A DNA stretch of 64,000 nt, taken from NCBI RefSeq assembly GCF_014635325.1, contig NZ_BMCT01000002.1:248001-312000 (forward strand), given 5' to 3'. Below the pieces are notes generated by a model. The model made no database searches. It saw nothing but the letters and a program-made list of their open reading frames with translations, and was not told where the DNA came from. Made by a program: the position numbers and the translations under genes. Below, one piece after another: positions 63,839 through 64,000 of this stretch (position 1 is the stretch's first letter; the number at the start of each line of letters is the position of its first letter). The DNA is from Azorhizobium oxalatiphilum (GTDB taxonomy: Bacteria; Pseudomonadota; Alphaproteobacteria; Rhizobiales; Xanthobacteraceae).

Positions 63839-64000
63839 TGCGTCAGGCCCTCGGACAGCCCCTTGGCGATGGTGGAGGATGTCACCTGAAGCAGGTCCAG
63901 ATAGGTGGGCACGGGACCGTCCGCCTCGCTGAGGGAATCCACGTACAGCACGCCGCCGTAATAAGCTCCGGTTTCCCGCGCCACCTGCCGGGCCGCCTTG
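63835..64000 (-). CDS. sitA: Manganese/iron ABC transporter binding protein, C-terminal end (SitA-like, partial)
   Basis: Only the last 54 residues are in the window. They read [20 protein letters not shown], then [20 protein letters not shown], the typical C-terminus of cluster A-I metal-binding lipoproteins such as SitA/MntC. The gene is upstream of and coupled to the ATPase gene, completing a sitABCD order. Confidence 0.85.
   Translation of the reverse strand, partial: KAARQVARETGAYYGGVLYVDSLSEADGPVPTYLDLLQVTSSTIAKGLSEGLTQ

Overview
The window is a 64 kb piece of a high-GC alphaproteobacterial chromosome. Several features point to the Hyphomicrobiales, and most plausibly to a Xanthobacteraceae-like genome (Xanthobacter, Azorhizobium or Ancylobacter type): phasins, a Sit-type metal transporter, ExoD, the yceD-plsX-fabH-ihfA-merR gene order, a CBP3-like cytochrome bc1 chaperone and cobalamin genes with aerobic-pathway names. 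The family-level placement is inference; no rRNA gene is present to fix it.

Layout. 1-7 kb: RimJ-type acetyltransferase, AsmA-like protein, iron(III) ABC transporter permease and binding protein, bacterioferritin and its ferredoxin with iron-operator-like dyads. 7-11 kb: a PAS histidine kinase with a degenerate ATPase domain, then two phasin genes. 11-16 kb: a heptose and LPS core cluster (waaF, waaC, hldD, hldE). 16-21 kb: an M20 deacetylase and late cobalamin genes (cobP, cobO, cobQ, with cobD convergent). 21-23.6 kb: UDP-glucose dehydrogenase and a UDP-glucuronate 4-epimerase-like enzyme, probably supplying UDP-galacturonate for surface polysaccharide.

23.9-31.4 kb: a complete 7,506-bp Tn7-like transposon, bounded by TGTC/GACA termini and a perfect 5-bp target duplication (GCGGT), with repeated TnsB-type sites at both ends. 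It carries a TnsA-like gene with its catalytic motifs replaced, a DDE transposase (TnsB/TniA), an AAA+ regulator (TnsC/TniB), TniQ, and AT-rich cargo: a small HTH-like protein and a single-HKD phospholipase-D-like protein. This element is the most unusual part of the window.

31.5-43 kb: HAD phosphatase, metallo-beta-lactamase-fold hydrolase, AI-2E family transporter with a long cytosolic tail, then an L-rhamnonate catabolic operon (MFS transporter, dehydratase, FAH hydrolase, SDR dehydrogenase) controlled by a divergent IclR regulator with a 19-bp palindrome between them. These are followed by tRNA-Pro(GGG), a Na/phosphate cotransporter and an RlpA-like lipid-free protein. 43-50 kb: the phospholipid and fatty acid block merR-ihfA-fabH-plsX-yceD-CBP3, with bamE divergent. 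50-64 kb: threonine dehydratase, glycosyltransferase and LpxH-like phosphatase in one overlapping operon; a second FAH protein; a YbdK-like ligase; rsmE; a cytochrome c; folD; the queuosine pair queA-tgt; exoD; and a sitABCD metal transporter running off the right edge.
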